From positions 1 through 14,435 of the forward strand of contig JAITAM010000146.1 in assembly GCA_031284085.1 (NCBI GenBank): DNA of 14,435 bases, given 5' to 3'. The DNA comes from Spirochaetaceae bacterium (GTDB taxonomy: Bacteria; Spirochaetota; Spirochaetia; Treponematales; Breznakiellaceae). Shown piece after piece: positions 1 to 7,246 of the stretch (positions are counted from its first letter, which is position 1; the number at the start of each line of letters is the position of its first letter). The notes under the pieces are model-generated. The model was given only the letters and a program-made list of their open reading frames with translations. It was not told where the DNA came from and made no database searches. The position numbers and the translations under genes were made by a program.

Positions 1-30
1 TTTTCTTTTTTATATGGACTGCTTATCTTT

Positions 31-321
31 TTATAGAAGTATAGTCCGCTTAACATCCACCGGAAATACGCCGAAAAGTCGCTCCAGAGGCGATGATACT
101 GTATAGGTCGTACCGGCGGCCTTATTATAAGCTTCTACTACCGCAAGCATGTCTTGGGGAGCGCGGCTATACACCGCCGCCGCATAAGCAGCCCGAAATA
201 ATCCTTTTTCCGCCAACTGCACCGTTGAAAGAGAACCATACCGCCGTTTTGCTTGACCATCCACTACAGCGGCAGCTCCGTCATACCCTATGGTCCAAAT
301 AAAATCTTCCCGCGGTATCAT
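31..321 (-). CDS. Conserved-looking protein of unknown function, 96 aa, last gene of the rubrerythrin operon
   Basis: I do not recognise a family. The product begins MIPREDFIWTIGYDGAAAVV and is small and probably cytoplasmic, with no signal peptide or membrane segment. The middle is Ala-rich and helical (about residues 36-70, with the run AAYAAAVYSR), and the C-terminus is more hydrophobic (LERLFGVFPVDVKRTILL). There are no cysteines, so it is unlikely to bind Fe-S or rubredoxin-type iron itself. The ATG lies only 3 bases after the rubredoxin stop codon and has no clear Shine-Dalgarno of its own, which suggests translational coupling to rubredoxin. I infer a link to oxidative-stress defence or redox handling from position alone. 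Coding status is supported by the tight operon spacing and balanced composition, not by a recognised domain. Confidence 0.7.
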   Translation of the reverse strand: MIPREDFIWTIGYDGAAAVVDGQAKRRYGSLSTVQLAEKGLFRAAYAAAVYSRAPQDMLAVVEAYNKAAGTTYTVSSPLERLFGVFPVDVKRTILL

Positions 322-324
322 AAT

Positions 325-462
325 TTATGTGGTCGGGGAAAATTGGTCTTTCCCTACACCGCAAAGCGGACAAGCCCAATCATCAGGCAAGTCTTCAAAG
401 GGGACGCCCTCGACTGCCGGATCGTATACATAACCGCATACATTGCACATATATTTCTGCAT
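325..462 (-). CDS. Rubredoxin, short 45-aa form
   Basis: Rubredoxin is a cytoplasmic one-electron carrier that holds a single Fe in four cysteines and usually feeds electrons to rubrerythrin or superoxide reductase. The translated 45 residues start [15 protein letters not shown] and contain both iron knuckles: C6-x2-C9 in CNVCGY and C31-x2-C34 in CPLCG. The conserved PDDWACP stretch precedes the second knuckle. Classical rubredoxins have about 52-54 residues; this one lacks part of the loop between the knuckles, like the 45-residue protein known from Desulfovibrio desulfuricans. An excellent Shine-Dalgarno (AGGAGG, 7 bases before ATG) lies in the 15-base gap after the rubrerythrin stop. The next gene follows after 3 bases. 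The role as electron donor to the upstream rubrerythrin is an inference from the pairing. Confidence 0.95.
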   Translation of the reverse strand: MQKYMCNVCGYVYDPAVEGVPFEDLPDDWACPLCGVGKDQFSPTT

Positions 463-477
463 TTTATTCCTCCTAAT

Positions 478-1056
478 CTAGAAGATATGTTCTTCCAGTA
501 AAACTTCAAAATAGGACTGTGGATGAGCGCAGGCAGGACAAGCGCCCGGTGCTGCTGTTCCCTCAATTATACAACCACAATTCCGGCAGCGCCAAAGAAC
601 CGGCTTATCCCGCTTAAAAGTAGTTCCATCATCAAGCCGTGCTTTGAGAGCAGCGAATTGTTTAGCATGTTGTTTCTCGGCTAGAGCTATTGCATTAAAA
701 ACTGCCGCAATAACCGGGAAACCCTCTTCAGCGGCGGTTTTGGCAAAAGCGGGGTACATAACCTGCCATTCATGATTCTCTCCGGTATTTGCCGCCGCAA
801 GATTTTCTGATGTGCTGCCGATTTTACCTGCCGGGAAAGTCTCGGTTATGGAAAGTTCACCGCCTTCAAGCAACTTGAAAAGCCTTTTGGCATGTTCTTT
901 TTCCTGTTCTGCTGTTTCGATAAATACAGCTTGAATCTGTATAAAACCTTCTTTTTTTGCCGTACCTGCATAATACGTATAACGATTACGCGCTTGCGAC
1001 TCGCCGGCAAAGGCGATTAGAAGATTCTTCTCGGTTTGCGTTCCTTTAATAGGCAT
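478..1056 (-). CDS. rbr: Rubrerythrin (non-haem di-iron peroxidase)
   Basis: Rubrerythrin reduces hydrogen peroxide to water in the cytoplasm of anaerobes, taking electrons from rubredoxin or NADH-dependent reductases. The 192-residue length is typical of the two-domain form. The N-terminal four-helix ferritin-like domain (about 1-145) carries the expected di-iron ligands: E19 in AGESQARNRY, E52 and H55 in EQEKEHAK, E93 and E96 in ENHEW, E127 and H130 in AEKQHAKQF. The C-terminal rubredoxin-like domain has C157-x2-C160 and C173-x2-C176. The start is supported by a strong Shine-Dalgarno (AAGGAGG) at about 1061-1067. It is the first gene of a three-gene unit with rubredoxin and a 96-residue protein. 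A PerR-like palindrome about 120 bases upstream hints at peroxide control. No key residue is missing. Confidence 0.97.
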   Translation of the reverse strand: MPIKGTQTEKNLLIAFAGESQARNRYTYYAGTAKKEGFIQIQAVFIETAEQEKEHAKRLFKLLEGGELSITETFPAGKIGSTSENLAAANTGENHEWQVMYPAFAKTAAEEGFPVIAAVFNAIALAEKQHAKQFAALKARLDDGTTFKRDKPVLWRCRNCGCIIEGTAAPGACPACAHPQSYFEVLLEEHIF

Positions 1057-1176
1057 ATTTCCTCCTTAAAATTAACCGTCTGCAACTAATTCATTGCACT
1101 AAAATCAGGTGCATTTTCTTTCATTGTTTGGTACACGCCCTGTAGGTTGCTCCGGCTTTTGTATAGGATAAGCATT

Positions 1177-1187
1177 CTAATTATTAG
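1177..1187. promoter_or_regulatory. Palindrome upstream of rubrerythrin, possible PerR/Fur-type operator
   Basis: CTAATTATTAG is a perfect inverted repeat around one central base. The wider 15 bases TTCTAATTATTAGTT agree with the PerR-box consensus TTATAATTATTATAA at 11 of 15 positions by my count. The site lies about 120 bases before the rubrerythrin ATG, in an AT-rich intergenic region, so chance similarity is possible. No convincing promoter could be placed beside it. Confidence 0.35.
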
Positions 1188-1208
1188 TTTTTATTATCAT
1201 TTTTGAAT

Positions 1209-2501
1209 TCATGGATCAAACAAGCCTTCTACCGGAATTCGCACCAAGTTAAAAAAATGACCGGGATACCGCTTTTTGAAAGTATTGAATGAAGTTTCCT
1301 CAGCACTTTCAAAAACCGTAACATGAAAATCACCCTCTTCATCAAAATAAGGGACAAGAGCTGCCACATGAAAATGTGTCCGCATAGAAGGGCTGCCGCC
1401 GTCATTGTTAACCGAGCTTAAATAAACATAACCCGGTTCATCAACAGCAAGGGTATACAAAAGTGGCTCTATTCCATCAAAACTGAAACCGGCATCTTTC
1501 AAATAGTTAGGGTAGGAGCGGATACCGTCATTACCGGAACTAGCCGTCAGCTTAGTGAAAGGGCATTTTTGCACCTCTATCTCCGAAAGCTGCCCTATAT
1601 CTTGATATGAAAGAATGGTTGCATTAGCAATGGATGCAAGATTTCGTGTCCAATCTAGTCCAAAAAATGGATCGCGAAGTCGTTCAAAAGCATCTGTAGT
1701 TGAGTTGCCGCGCTCTCCAAACGGCTTTTTAAGAGGCGGAATAGATAAACGTGTTCCCGTGAAAGGACGTAATATACCATCGACAAGCCATTTAGCAAAA
1801 CCAGAACAGTTGAGGCCTCCATCGCCTTCCTGAGGGCGTAGATCGTTAATAAAAACATAACGACCGGAAGCATCAATAGCGCCATCATCACCGAATTGTA
1901 CTTCAGGAAGCCTGCTCCGCACTTGACTTATAAAAACACGGAGATCACGGTACAATGCCGGCTCTGATTCAAAATAACGTCTTGGAAATTGTGTCTTTGC
2001 CGCAGCCAGCACTTCTTCTACCGGAAGTACCATGAGACGTTCTATAGAAAACGGTAGAGTCAAATTCTGTAGAAGATACGCACCGTAGACCAGTACATCC
2101 ATAACACATTTATCTGTATTAAACGGTCTAAAGCGTACATAAAGATTCGGATCGCTGCGGAGAAATACGGTAATGTGTTCAATCGTTCCGGAATTTCGGC
2201 GCCGACTTAAAATCCATGAACCTTGCACCCAACCGGGGTAAGAACCGTTCCGTTCTCGTGCTAAAATAATCCGTACCGTGTTAGTACCGGCTTCTGCTCG
2301 TACTTGTACCCGTCCGCCGCCACTTAATGTATAAGTAACCGGCTTTTGAGCTAATACTTGATCGATTTTTCCGGTAAGCCATGAGTTGAGTATGGTTATT
2401 CTTAAAGAAGAATCATCTTCTATTTTACGGGTTGGCAGATCAAGAGCGGAAACTTCAATACTAATCAATAATGTTAAAAACAATAAATATAATCTTAACA
2501 T
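1209..2501 (-). CDS. Exported protein of unknown function with NlpC/P60-like Cys-His motif
   Basis: The 430-residue product has an N-terminal signal peptide (MLRLYLLFLTLLISIEVSA, likely cut after A19) and so is probably periplasmic. I do not recognise a named family. Residues 20-190 look beta-rich. Residues 229-238 read GLNCSGFAKW, resembling the catalytic-cysteine motif (D/N)CSGF of NlpC/P60 and related papain-fold peptidases or amidases. Downstream, H376 or H378 in THFHVAALVPYF is followed by a strand ending in E398 (TVFES), which fits the Cys, His, polar-residue order of that fold. Function is therefore inferred as a cell-envelope Cys peptidase, amidase or transglutaminase-like enzyme, not shown. 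The start has no clear Shine-Dalgarno; a 5-bp hairpin (2509-2522) lies just upstream. It is separated from the RRM gene by a hairpin and is probably its own unit. Confidence 0.8.
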   Translation of the reverse strand: MLRLYLLFLTLLISIEVSALDLPTRKIEDDSSLRITILNSWLTGKIDQVLAQKPVTYTLSGGGRVQVRAEAGTNTVRIILARERNGSYPGWVQGSWILSRRRNSGTIEHITVFLRSDPNLYVRFRPFNTDKCVMDVLVYGAYLLQNLTLPFSIERLMVLPVEEVLAAAKTQFPRRYFESEPALYRDLRVFISQVRSRLPEVQFGDDGAIDASGRYVFINDLRPQEGDGGLNCSGFAKWLVDGILRPFTGTRLSIPPLKKPFGERGNSTTDAFERLRDPFFGLDWTRNLASIANATILSYQDIGQLSEIEVQKCPFTKLTASSGNDGIRSYPNYLKDAGFSFDGIEPLLYTLAVDEPGYVYLSSVNNDGGSPSMRTHFHVAALVPYFDEEGDFHVTVFESAEETSFNTFKKRYPGHFFNLVRIPVEGLFDP

Positions 2502-2535
2502 AGGTTTTCTACTTGGCAGTAGTACAATTAACAGG

Positions 2536-2557
2536 AGAGGAGGTTTACGCCTCCTCT
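2536..2557 (-). terminator. Hairpin after the RRM gene, probable terminator
   Basis: Perfect 8-bp stem (AGAGGAGG / CCTCCTCT) with a 6-base loop, starting 13 bases after the RRM stop codon on the minus strand. The following bases (CCTGTTAATTG) are only weakly U-rich, so termination may be partial and could allow some read-through into the exported-protein gene. Confidence 0.6.
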
Positions 2558-2570
2558 GGAAAATCTTGAA

Positions 2571-2858
2571 CTACCAGCTATTACCGCCGCCATAACCTCG
2601 GTCACGACGCGGCTTATCCATTGCCTCATTTACGCGCAGCTGCCGTCCATCAAATTCGCGCCCATTGGTACCTGTGATTGCAGCATTTGCCTCTTCGTCT
2701 GTCCCCATTTCAATAAATCCAAACCCTTTTGAATTGCCGGTTTCACGATCGATAATGATCTTAGTAGAGACGACAGAGCCAAACTGCCCAAATAGATTAC
2801 GAAGACCATCTTCAGTTGTGTTGTAAGAAAGATTACCGATATACAGTTTCTTGGCCAT
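2571..2858 (-). CDS. RRM-domain RNA-binding protein
   Basis: A single RNA recognition motif fills the 95-residue protein. RNP2 is LYIGNL (residues 5-10) and RNP1 is KGFGFIEM (44-51), with the aromatic residues that stack on RNA bases. The short tail (about 80-95) is Arg/Gly-rich and ends GYGGGNSW. Proteins of this type occur in cyanobacteria, spirochetes and a few other bacteria, and in cyanobacteria several are cold-induced. A cytoplasmic RNA chaperone or cold-response role is an inference. The ATG is preceded by AAGGAA about 11 bases upstream. The gene has its own promoter near 3106-3135 and an unusually long structured leader, so post-transcriptional control is likely. A hairpin follows the stop. 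Confidence 0.93.
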   Translation of the reverse strand: MAKKLYIGNLSYNTTEDGLRNLFGQFGSVVSTKIIIDRETGNSKGFGFIEMGTDEEANAAITGTNGREFDGRQLRVNEAMDKPRRDRGYGGGNSW

Positions 2859-3098
2859 CTTAAGAAAATTCCTTCACCCGGATAGAACCTTTATAGTTCG
2901 GGCGACCGGGCACGCCGTTATTCACGCCCGCTAACCACGGGTGACTCCACTTTTTCTCTTATAGAAAAAGAACGGATGCAAAGATAGTAATGAAAAGGGA
3001 TTGGAAACACTATGTGAGATAGAGAAGACTGAAGCGACATAATTTTCGCAAAAATTACTGTGCAAAGCCCTAATCAACAAAAAGCACCTTACCTTAAT
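2859..3098 (-). promoter_or_regulatory. Long structured 5' leader of the RRM gene
   Basis: From the inferred start site near 3098 to the ATG the leader is about 240 nt. Its last 85 nt are GC-rich and can fold into three stems. The closing 7-bp stem is TCACCCG (2938-2944) with CGGGTGA (2874-2880). Inside are a 6-bp stem CGGGCG/CGCCCG (2925-2930 with 2899-2904) and a 4-bp stem GAAC/GTTC (2896-2899 with 2885-2888); the last two share base 2899 and so compete there. The CGGGTG next to the Shine-Dalgarno can alternatively pair with CGCCCG, so two exclusive folds are possible. Upstream, CTTTTTCT/AGAAAAAG forms an 8-bp A-U hairpin (about 2950-2970). It matches no riboswitch class I know. Folding is by eye only. 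Confidence 0.5.
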
Positions 3099-3105
3099 TA
3101 AAAAG

Positions 3106-3135
3106 ATTTTACTCTAATTTAGAGGTAACTGTCAA
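3106..3135 (-). promoter_or_regulatory. Sigma-70-type promoter of the RRM gene with palindrome in the spacer
   Basis: On the minus strand a perfect TTGACA (3130-3135) is followed after 18 bases by TAAAAT (3106-3111). The spacer contains CTCTAA-A-TTAGAG (3112-3124), a perfect 6-1-6 inverted repeat in the position expected for a repressor or activator operator. The predicted start is near 3098. Confidence 0.65.
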
Positions 3136-3216
3136 GGTATTTTGATAATACATCCTGCGTAAAAATAATTACTATCAACCGAATTTTCCCGTAATTCTTA
3201 ACTATTGCTTATTTTC
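3136..3216. other. AT-rich intergenic sequence without recognised features
   Basis: This stretch lies between the RRM promoter and the interrupted reading-frame segment. I see no gene, hairpin or repeat in it. Confidence 0.5.
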
Positions 3217-3480
3217 CTATCCCTCAAGTCCATTATGCCTGTAAGATACGGGCCGCCCATCTCCCTTATCCACAGGATAGCTCATGTCCGATAGCCGCTT
3301 TCTAGCAAGAACAGCATTGATAAAGGTTTTGGATAGAATGCCAAGCCCGAAATTATGGAAAGCAGGTTGGAATATCTGATTCGTGAACTTAGCCTGCGAG
3401 CTTTAGCCGTGAGACATGTGTCCTTTTGCGCCGAGAACTTTGAAGTAGCCTGTGGTTGCTGGCCTGCCAAAGACTTGCTT
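3217..3480 (-). pseudogene. Interrupted open frame, possible decayed gene or dispersed repeat
   Basis: On the minus strand one frame is open from 3480 to the TAG at 3217-3219 except for a single TAA at 3403-3405. The first part reads KQVFGRPATTGYFKVLGAKG and continues HMSHG; the second runs 61 codons and includes FHNFGLGILSKTFINAVLAR. No plausible start or ribosome-binding site precedes it. The opposite strand carries a 56-codon frame from ATG 3355 to TGA 3523-3525, beginning MESRLEYLIRELSLRALAVR and overlapping the NifU-like start codon; it has no ribosome-binding site I trust. The segment is clearly richer in GC than the AT-rich bases before it. Open frames on both strands suit a repeat element or a decayed gene better than a working one. 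I recognise no family. Confidence 0.35.
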
Positions 3481-3503
3481 TTAATGGTTTTTTTCTGTAT
3501 CCT
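3475..3503 (+). promoter_or_regulatory. Possible promoter of the NifU-like gene
   Basis: TTGCTT (3475-3480), a 17-base spacer and TATCCT (3498-3503) place the start site near 3510, just before the AAGGAG ribosome-binding site at 3511-3516. Each box matches consensus at four of six positions, so this is a moderate call. Confidence 0.4.
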
Positions 3504-3521
3504 TATTGATAAGGAGTTTAT

Positions 3522-3752
3522 ATGAGTATTATTGAACAGATAAAAGATGCACTTGACACTGTTCGCCCTTCGCTTCAAGCCGATGGTGGAGATGTTGAGT
3601 TCGTATCGTATGCAGAGGATAACGGAGTTCTTTCCATTAAATTAAAAGGCGCCTGTGGCGGCTGCCCTATGGCGCAGATGACTCTCAAACGAGGCATAGA
3701 ACAATTCGTGCGTCAACAGGTTCCTGAAGTGAGTGAGGTGGTAGGAGTATAA
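3522..3752 (+). CDS. NifU/Nfu-type Fe-S cluster scaffold or carrier protein
   Basis: The 76 residues make up a stand-alone NifU C-terminal (Nfu) domain. Such proteins hold a [4Fe-4S] cluster between subunits and pass it to apoproteins in the cytoplasm. The diagnostic features are RPSLQADGGDVEFV (residues 15-28) and the cysteine pair C45-x2-C48 in KGACGGCPMAQMTL. The length fits single-domain members; there is no N-terminal IscU-like or A-type domain. The start has a strong AAGGAG site 5 bases upstream. A 14-bp interrupted hairpin follows at 3773-3806, separating it from mfd. Databases often call such proteins nifU although they need have no link to nitrogen fixation. The neighbouring genes do not name its client proteins. 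Confidence 0.94.
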   Translation: MSIIEQIKDALDTVRPSLQADGGDVEFVSYAEDNGVLSIKLKGACGGCPMAQMTLKRGIEQFVRQQVPEVSEVVGV

Positions 3753-3772
3753 CTATTACCGTTCAAATTGAG

Positions 3773-3806
3773 ACGCCGGTACTACAAGTAACTTGTAGGC
3801 CGGCGT
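3773..3806 (+). terminator. Strong hairpin between the NifU-like gene and mfd
   Basis: ACGCCGG pairs with CCGGCGT and the inner CTACAAG with CTTGTAG, with a TAA loop and a small asymmetric bulge. That gives 14 base pairs 20 bases after the stop codon. The following TGTATTG is a poor U-tract, so it may be a weak terminator or an mRNA-stabilising structure. The mfd start lies 32 bases downstream. Confidence 0.6.
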
Positions 3807-3838
3807 TGTATTGAAAAAATCTGGAAGAAAAAAAGATA

Positions 3839-6800
3839 TTGAATCAGCAACAAATATTCTTACAGACGGTAGCCAATTCTCCTTCAGTGGCTGCTGTAAG
3901 AAAAGCAATCCAACAAGAATCTTTCCCAATGAGCATTGAAGTACCGGATAGTTCGCTACCTTCAGTGTTGACAGCTCTCTTTCACCAAGAAGCACAGGCC
4001 CCTATAATTGCGGTTGTGCCTCATGAGGCAGCCGGGCAGGCGCTTAAGAGCGATCTGCAAGCTTTCGGTATACCGACTCTCTTTTTTCCGTGGTGGGGAA
4101 TGCTCAATTATACCGACCGCTCCTCTCTTTCCACCGTGTTTAATGAGCGGGTTTTGGCGCTTACAGCTTTAGTCTCCGGTAAAAAGATCGTGATCATCAT
4201 GTCGATCCGGGCCTTTCTGACGCCGCTTCCGCCGCTCTCCTATTTTAGAAGCCTTCTTTTTACTATACATACCGGTAGTGGTTTTGATCCCGTTGTTATA
4301 ATAGAAAAACTCAGTGCATACGGGTATACTCGTGTGCCACGGGTGCAGATGCGTGGAGAATTTGCCATGCGTGGGGAAGTGCTTGACCTGTGTATCAATG
4401 ACAATGAAAGTTACCGACTGCTTTTTGATTTCGATAGGATAGCGGCGATCAAACGTTTTGATCCGGTTAATCAGGCAAGTGTAGAGACCGTTACCTCTTT
4501 GTGTATATGTCCACAAAAAGAAGTCATCTGGAGCGATGAGCTGATTCTGAAATTGCAGGAAAATCTTGAGAAGATGCCGCAATTCCCTACCGGCGCAGCA
4601 CGAATTATTGAACAGCTCATTGAACACAAGAAGGTTGGGGCTGAAGAGATGTTCTTTTCTCTTGCTTTTGAGAAGCCTTCATCCGTGCTTGACTATCAGG
4701 ACAGTTGCGGGATTGTAATTTTTTTTAACAGTGAGAGTCTTGAAAGGCTGCCGGAAGCGCTCATGAGTGAATATACCAATCTGTATCACAAAAAAGACCC
4801 ACAATGGGAGCTGCCTCCTCCGGCTTTGTTGCTTTTGGATTTTGAGCATCTCAAACAGCAGGCGGTGCGCAGTATTTCCTTCGGGAATTTTTCTCAAAGC
4901 AGTCACAGCTACCGGATTGCAGCAGAAGCGCCGCAGAGTTTTTTTGGTAATATTAGGTTTTATAAAGAAGAGATTACTGCTCTTATAGAGCAAGGCTGGA
5001 ACATTGTAGTAACCGTTGATTCTGAGGTGCAGATTGAACGTATGCACACTCTGTTCAAGCATAGTGCGGTTACAGTGCTGTTGCTTGCCATACAATCCGG
5101 TTTTATCCTGAATGAATTAAAGCTCCGTGTTATACAGGAGCATGAGATCTTCGGCAAAAAGATAAACCGCCCGAACTCGCTAAAAACTGTACGCAGTGCG
5201 GCGATCGATACCTTTGTTGATCTTAATCCTGAGGATTTCATTGTACACCTTAACTACGGCATAGGCAGGTTTAAGGGCATAGACCGAATAAAAGCTTTGG
5301 GGCATGAACGAGATTATATAAAGCTTGAATACGCCGGTGGAGAAACGATCTTTGTTCCTATAGAACAGGTAAATTTAATTCAGCGTTATATTGGTAATGA
5401 AGGGAACGATCCGCCTTTGGATTGGCTTGGTTCTAAAAGCTGGGAAATCAGGAAGAACCGTGTTAAGAAAGCTGTGGAGGATCTTGCGGGAAAACTTCTT
5501 GCTTTGTATTCCAGACGAAAAGCTTCAACGGGATTTGCCTTTGGTCCGGATACGGAATGGCAAGCTATGTTTGAAGCTTCCTTCCCTTTTGAAGAAACAG
5601 AGGATCAGATCCGGTGCGTAGAGGAAATTAAGGCTGATATGGAAAGTCCGTATCCTATGGACCGGTTGATCTGCGGAGATGTCGGCTATGGTAAGACTGA
5701 AGTAGCGCTGCGCGCCTGTTTTAAGGCTATTATGGCTGGAACGCAGGTTGTCTTTCTTGCACCGACAACTATACTAGCCGAACAACACTACGAGACTTTT
5801 ATTGAACGTTTTGCCCAGTTCCCAGTACGAGTAGCCATGCTTTCACGCTTGGTAGATAAATCGGTCATTAAAAAAACACTGGCCGCCCTCCTGCGCGGTG
5901 AGATTGATCTGGTGGTCGGCACACACAGGCTTCTTCAAAAAGATGTACAGTTCAAACACATGGGGCTTATGGTTATTGATGAGGAACAGCGTTTCGGTGT
6001 TAAAGACAAAGAGAAGCTCAAAGAGATGAAGCACAACATAGACTGTCTCACGTTAAGCGCCACGCCTATTCCTCGTACGCTGCACATAAGTTTATTGAAA
6101 ATACGTGATATGAGTCTGCTGAACACGGCGCCGCAGAACCGCCATCCCATTGAAACTGTAGTCGCCGAATACAACTCGGAGCAAATTGCCTCTGCCATCC
6201 GGCGTGAGGTAAAACGCGGGGGACAGGTCTTTTTTTTACATAACCGGATAGAAAGTCTTGATAAGATACGCCTTGATCTGGAACGACTCGTGCCTGAAGT
6301 ACTTATAGAGACGGCTCATGGACGGATGTCTGCACAAGAGCTTGAGAATGTGATGCACCGGTTTGTCCATGGCAGTTTTCATGTACTTGTTTCAACGACT
6401 ATTATCGAAAATGGTATAGATATTCCCAATGTCAATACCATTATTATAGACCGCGCCGACTTGTACGGCGTCTCCCAACTATACCAGTTGCGAGGCAGAG
6501 TCGGTCGTTCTGACCGTGTCGCATTTGCATATCTTTTTTATCCGGATCACAGAAACATATCGGAACTTGCAATGAAACGCCTGCAAGTTATTTCAGATTT
6601 TACCGATTTAGGATCGGGTTTTAAGATAGCTTTGAAAGATATGGAAATACGAGGCGCCGGTAATTTATTGGGCAGAGAACAATCCGGCGACATATATTCA
6701 ATAGGATTCGATCTTTACGTCCGTCTTTTAGATGAAGCTGTTCGTAAGCTCGAAGATGACCACTATGAAGCTGAAACCGAAAGCCTTCTGGAATTAGAAT

Positions 6801-7216
6801 ATTCCGGTTTCATTCCAGACAATTACATTGATTCAATGCAAGAAAAAATGGATGTCTACAAAAAAATAGCCGGTATTCGGGAAAAAGCAGAGGTAAGGCT
6901 TGTGTACGCAGAGTTGCTCGATCGCTTTGGTCCTATGCCGGAAGAAGTCTTGTCGCTCTTATCACTTGCAGAAATACGCATCATCTGTCGGGAGCTTGCC
7001 GTTTCTTCGTTGCGTGAGCGCTCGGGCTTTGTGCGGGTGGAATTTGCCAAACTCGCCCTTGTTAATATAGACCGTTTACTCCAACTGATAAAAGACTCGA
7101 AGGGAACGATCAAAGTCGATCCTAAAGCACCCAATGCCGTAATATTGGCAACCGGTGCTATAAACTTGAAAGAAAAAAGCGCCTTTATCCGTGAAAAATT
7201 GTCGGCATTAGTCTGA
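3839..7216 (+). CDS. mfd: Transcription-repair coupling factor Mfd
   Basis: Mfd is an ATP-driven DNA translocase that binds RNA polymerase stalled at lesions, pushes it off and recruits UvrA. The 1125 residues are close to the usual length and all modules appear in order. The N-terminal UvrB-like region (about 1-460) includes LLFDFDRIAAIKRFDP. The RNA-polymerase-interacting domain starts at D466 in DFIVHLNYGIGRFKG. The RecG-like helicase core has Walker A GDVGYGKT (613-620), the DEEQ box at 714-717 and motif VI QLRGRVGRS from Q883. The C-terminal TRCF domain covers roughly 980-1100. The chosen start is TTG at 3839; in-frame TGA at 3812 limits extension and no early ATG is better placed. The purine run GGAAGA upstream is a modest ribosome-binding site. 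It converges on the DHH gene, sharing a terminator. Confidence 0.96.
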   Translation: MNQQQIFLQTVANSPSVAAVRKAIQQESFPMSIEVPDSSLPSVLTALFHQEAQAPIIAVVPHEAAGQALKSDLQAFGIPTLFFPWWGMLNYTDRSSLSTVFNERVLALTALVSGKKIVIIMSIRAFLTPLPPLSYFRSLLFTIHTGSGFDPVVIIEKLSAYGYTRVPRVQMRGEFAMRGEVLDLCINDNESYRLLFDFDRIAAIKRFDPVNQASVETVTSLCICPQKEVIWSDELILKLQENLEKMPQFPTGAARIIEQLIEHKKVGAEEMFFSLAFEKPSSVLDYQDSCGIVIFFNSESLERLPEALMSEYTNLYHKKDPQWELPPPALLLLDFEHLKQQAVRSISFGNFSQSSHSYRIAAEAPQSFFGNIRFYKEEITALIEQGWNIVVTVDSEVQIERMHTLFKHSAVTVLLLAIQSGFILNELKLRVIQEHEIFGKKINRPNSLKTVRSAAIDTFVDLNPEDFIVHLNYGIGRFKGIDRIKALGHERDYIKLEYAGGETIFVPIEQVNLIQRYIGNEGNDPPLDWLGSKSWEIRKNRVKKAVEDLAGKLLALYSRRKASTGFAFGPDTEWQAMFEASFPFEETEDQIRCVEEIKADMESPYPMDRLICGDVGYGKTEVALRACFKAIMAGTQVVFLAPTTILAEQHYETFIERFAQFPVRVAMLSRLVDKSVIKKTLAALLRGEIDLVVGTHRLLQKDVQFKHMGLMVIDEEQRFGVKDKEKLKEMKHNIDCLTLSATPIPRTLHISLLKIRDMSLLNTAPQNRHPIETVVAEYNSEQIASAIRREVKRGGQVFFLHNRIESLDKIRLDLERLVPEVLIETAHGRMSAQELENVMHRFVHGSFHVLVSTTIIENGIDIPNVNTIIIDRADLYGVSQLYQLRGRVGRSDRVAFAYLFYPDHRNISELAMKRLQVISDFTDLGSGFKIALKDMEIRGAGNLLGREQSGDIYSIGFDLYVRLLDEAVRKLEDDHYEAETESLLELEYSGFIPDNYIDSMQEKMDVYKKIAGIREKAEVRLVYAELLDRFGPMPEEVLSLLSLAEIRIICRELAVSSLRERSGFVRVEFAKLALVNIDRLLQLIKDSKGTIKVDPKAPNAVILATGAINLKEKSAFIREKLSALV

Positions 7217-7246
7217 ATAGATACAATAAAAAGGATTGAATAAATA

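Noticed and set aside
2874-2944. A 71-base segment with a 7-bp closing stem that resembles a tRNA acceptor stem.
   Set aside because: No T-arm, D-arm or anticodon stem fits at the right spacing, and no CCA end is encoded. It is better explained as part of the RRM leader.
3282-3578. A 98-codon minus-strand frame across the start of the NifU-like gene.
   Set aside because: It overlaps the certain NifU-like start and its ribosome-binding site. The open part in the intergenic segment is covered by the repeat/pseudogene entry.
4169-5241. Several minus-strand open frames of 93-152 codons inside mfd.
   Set aside because: They are shadows of mfd without ribosome-binding sites or domain content.
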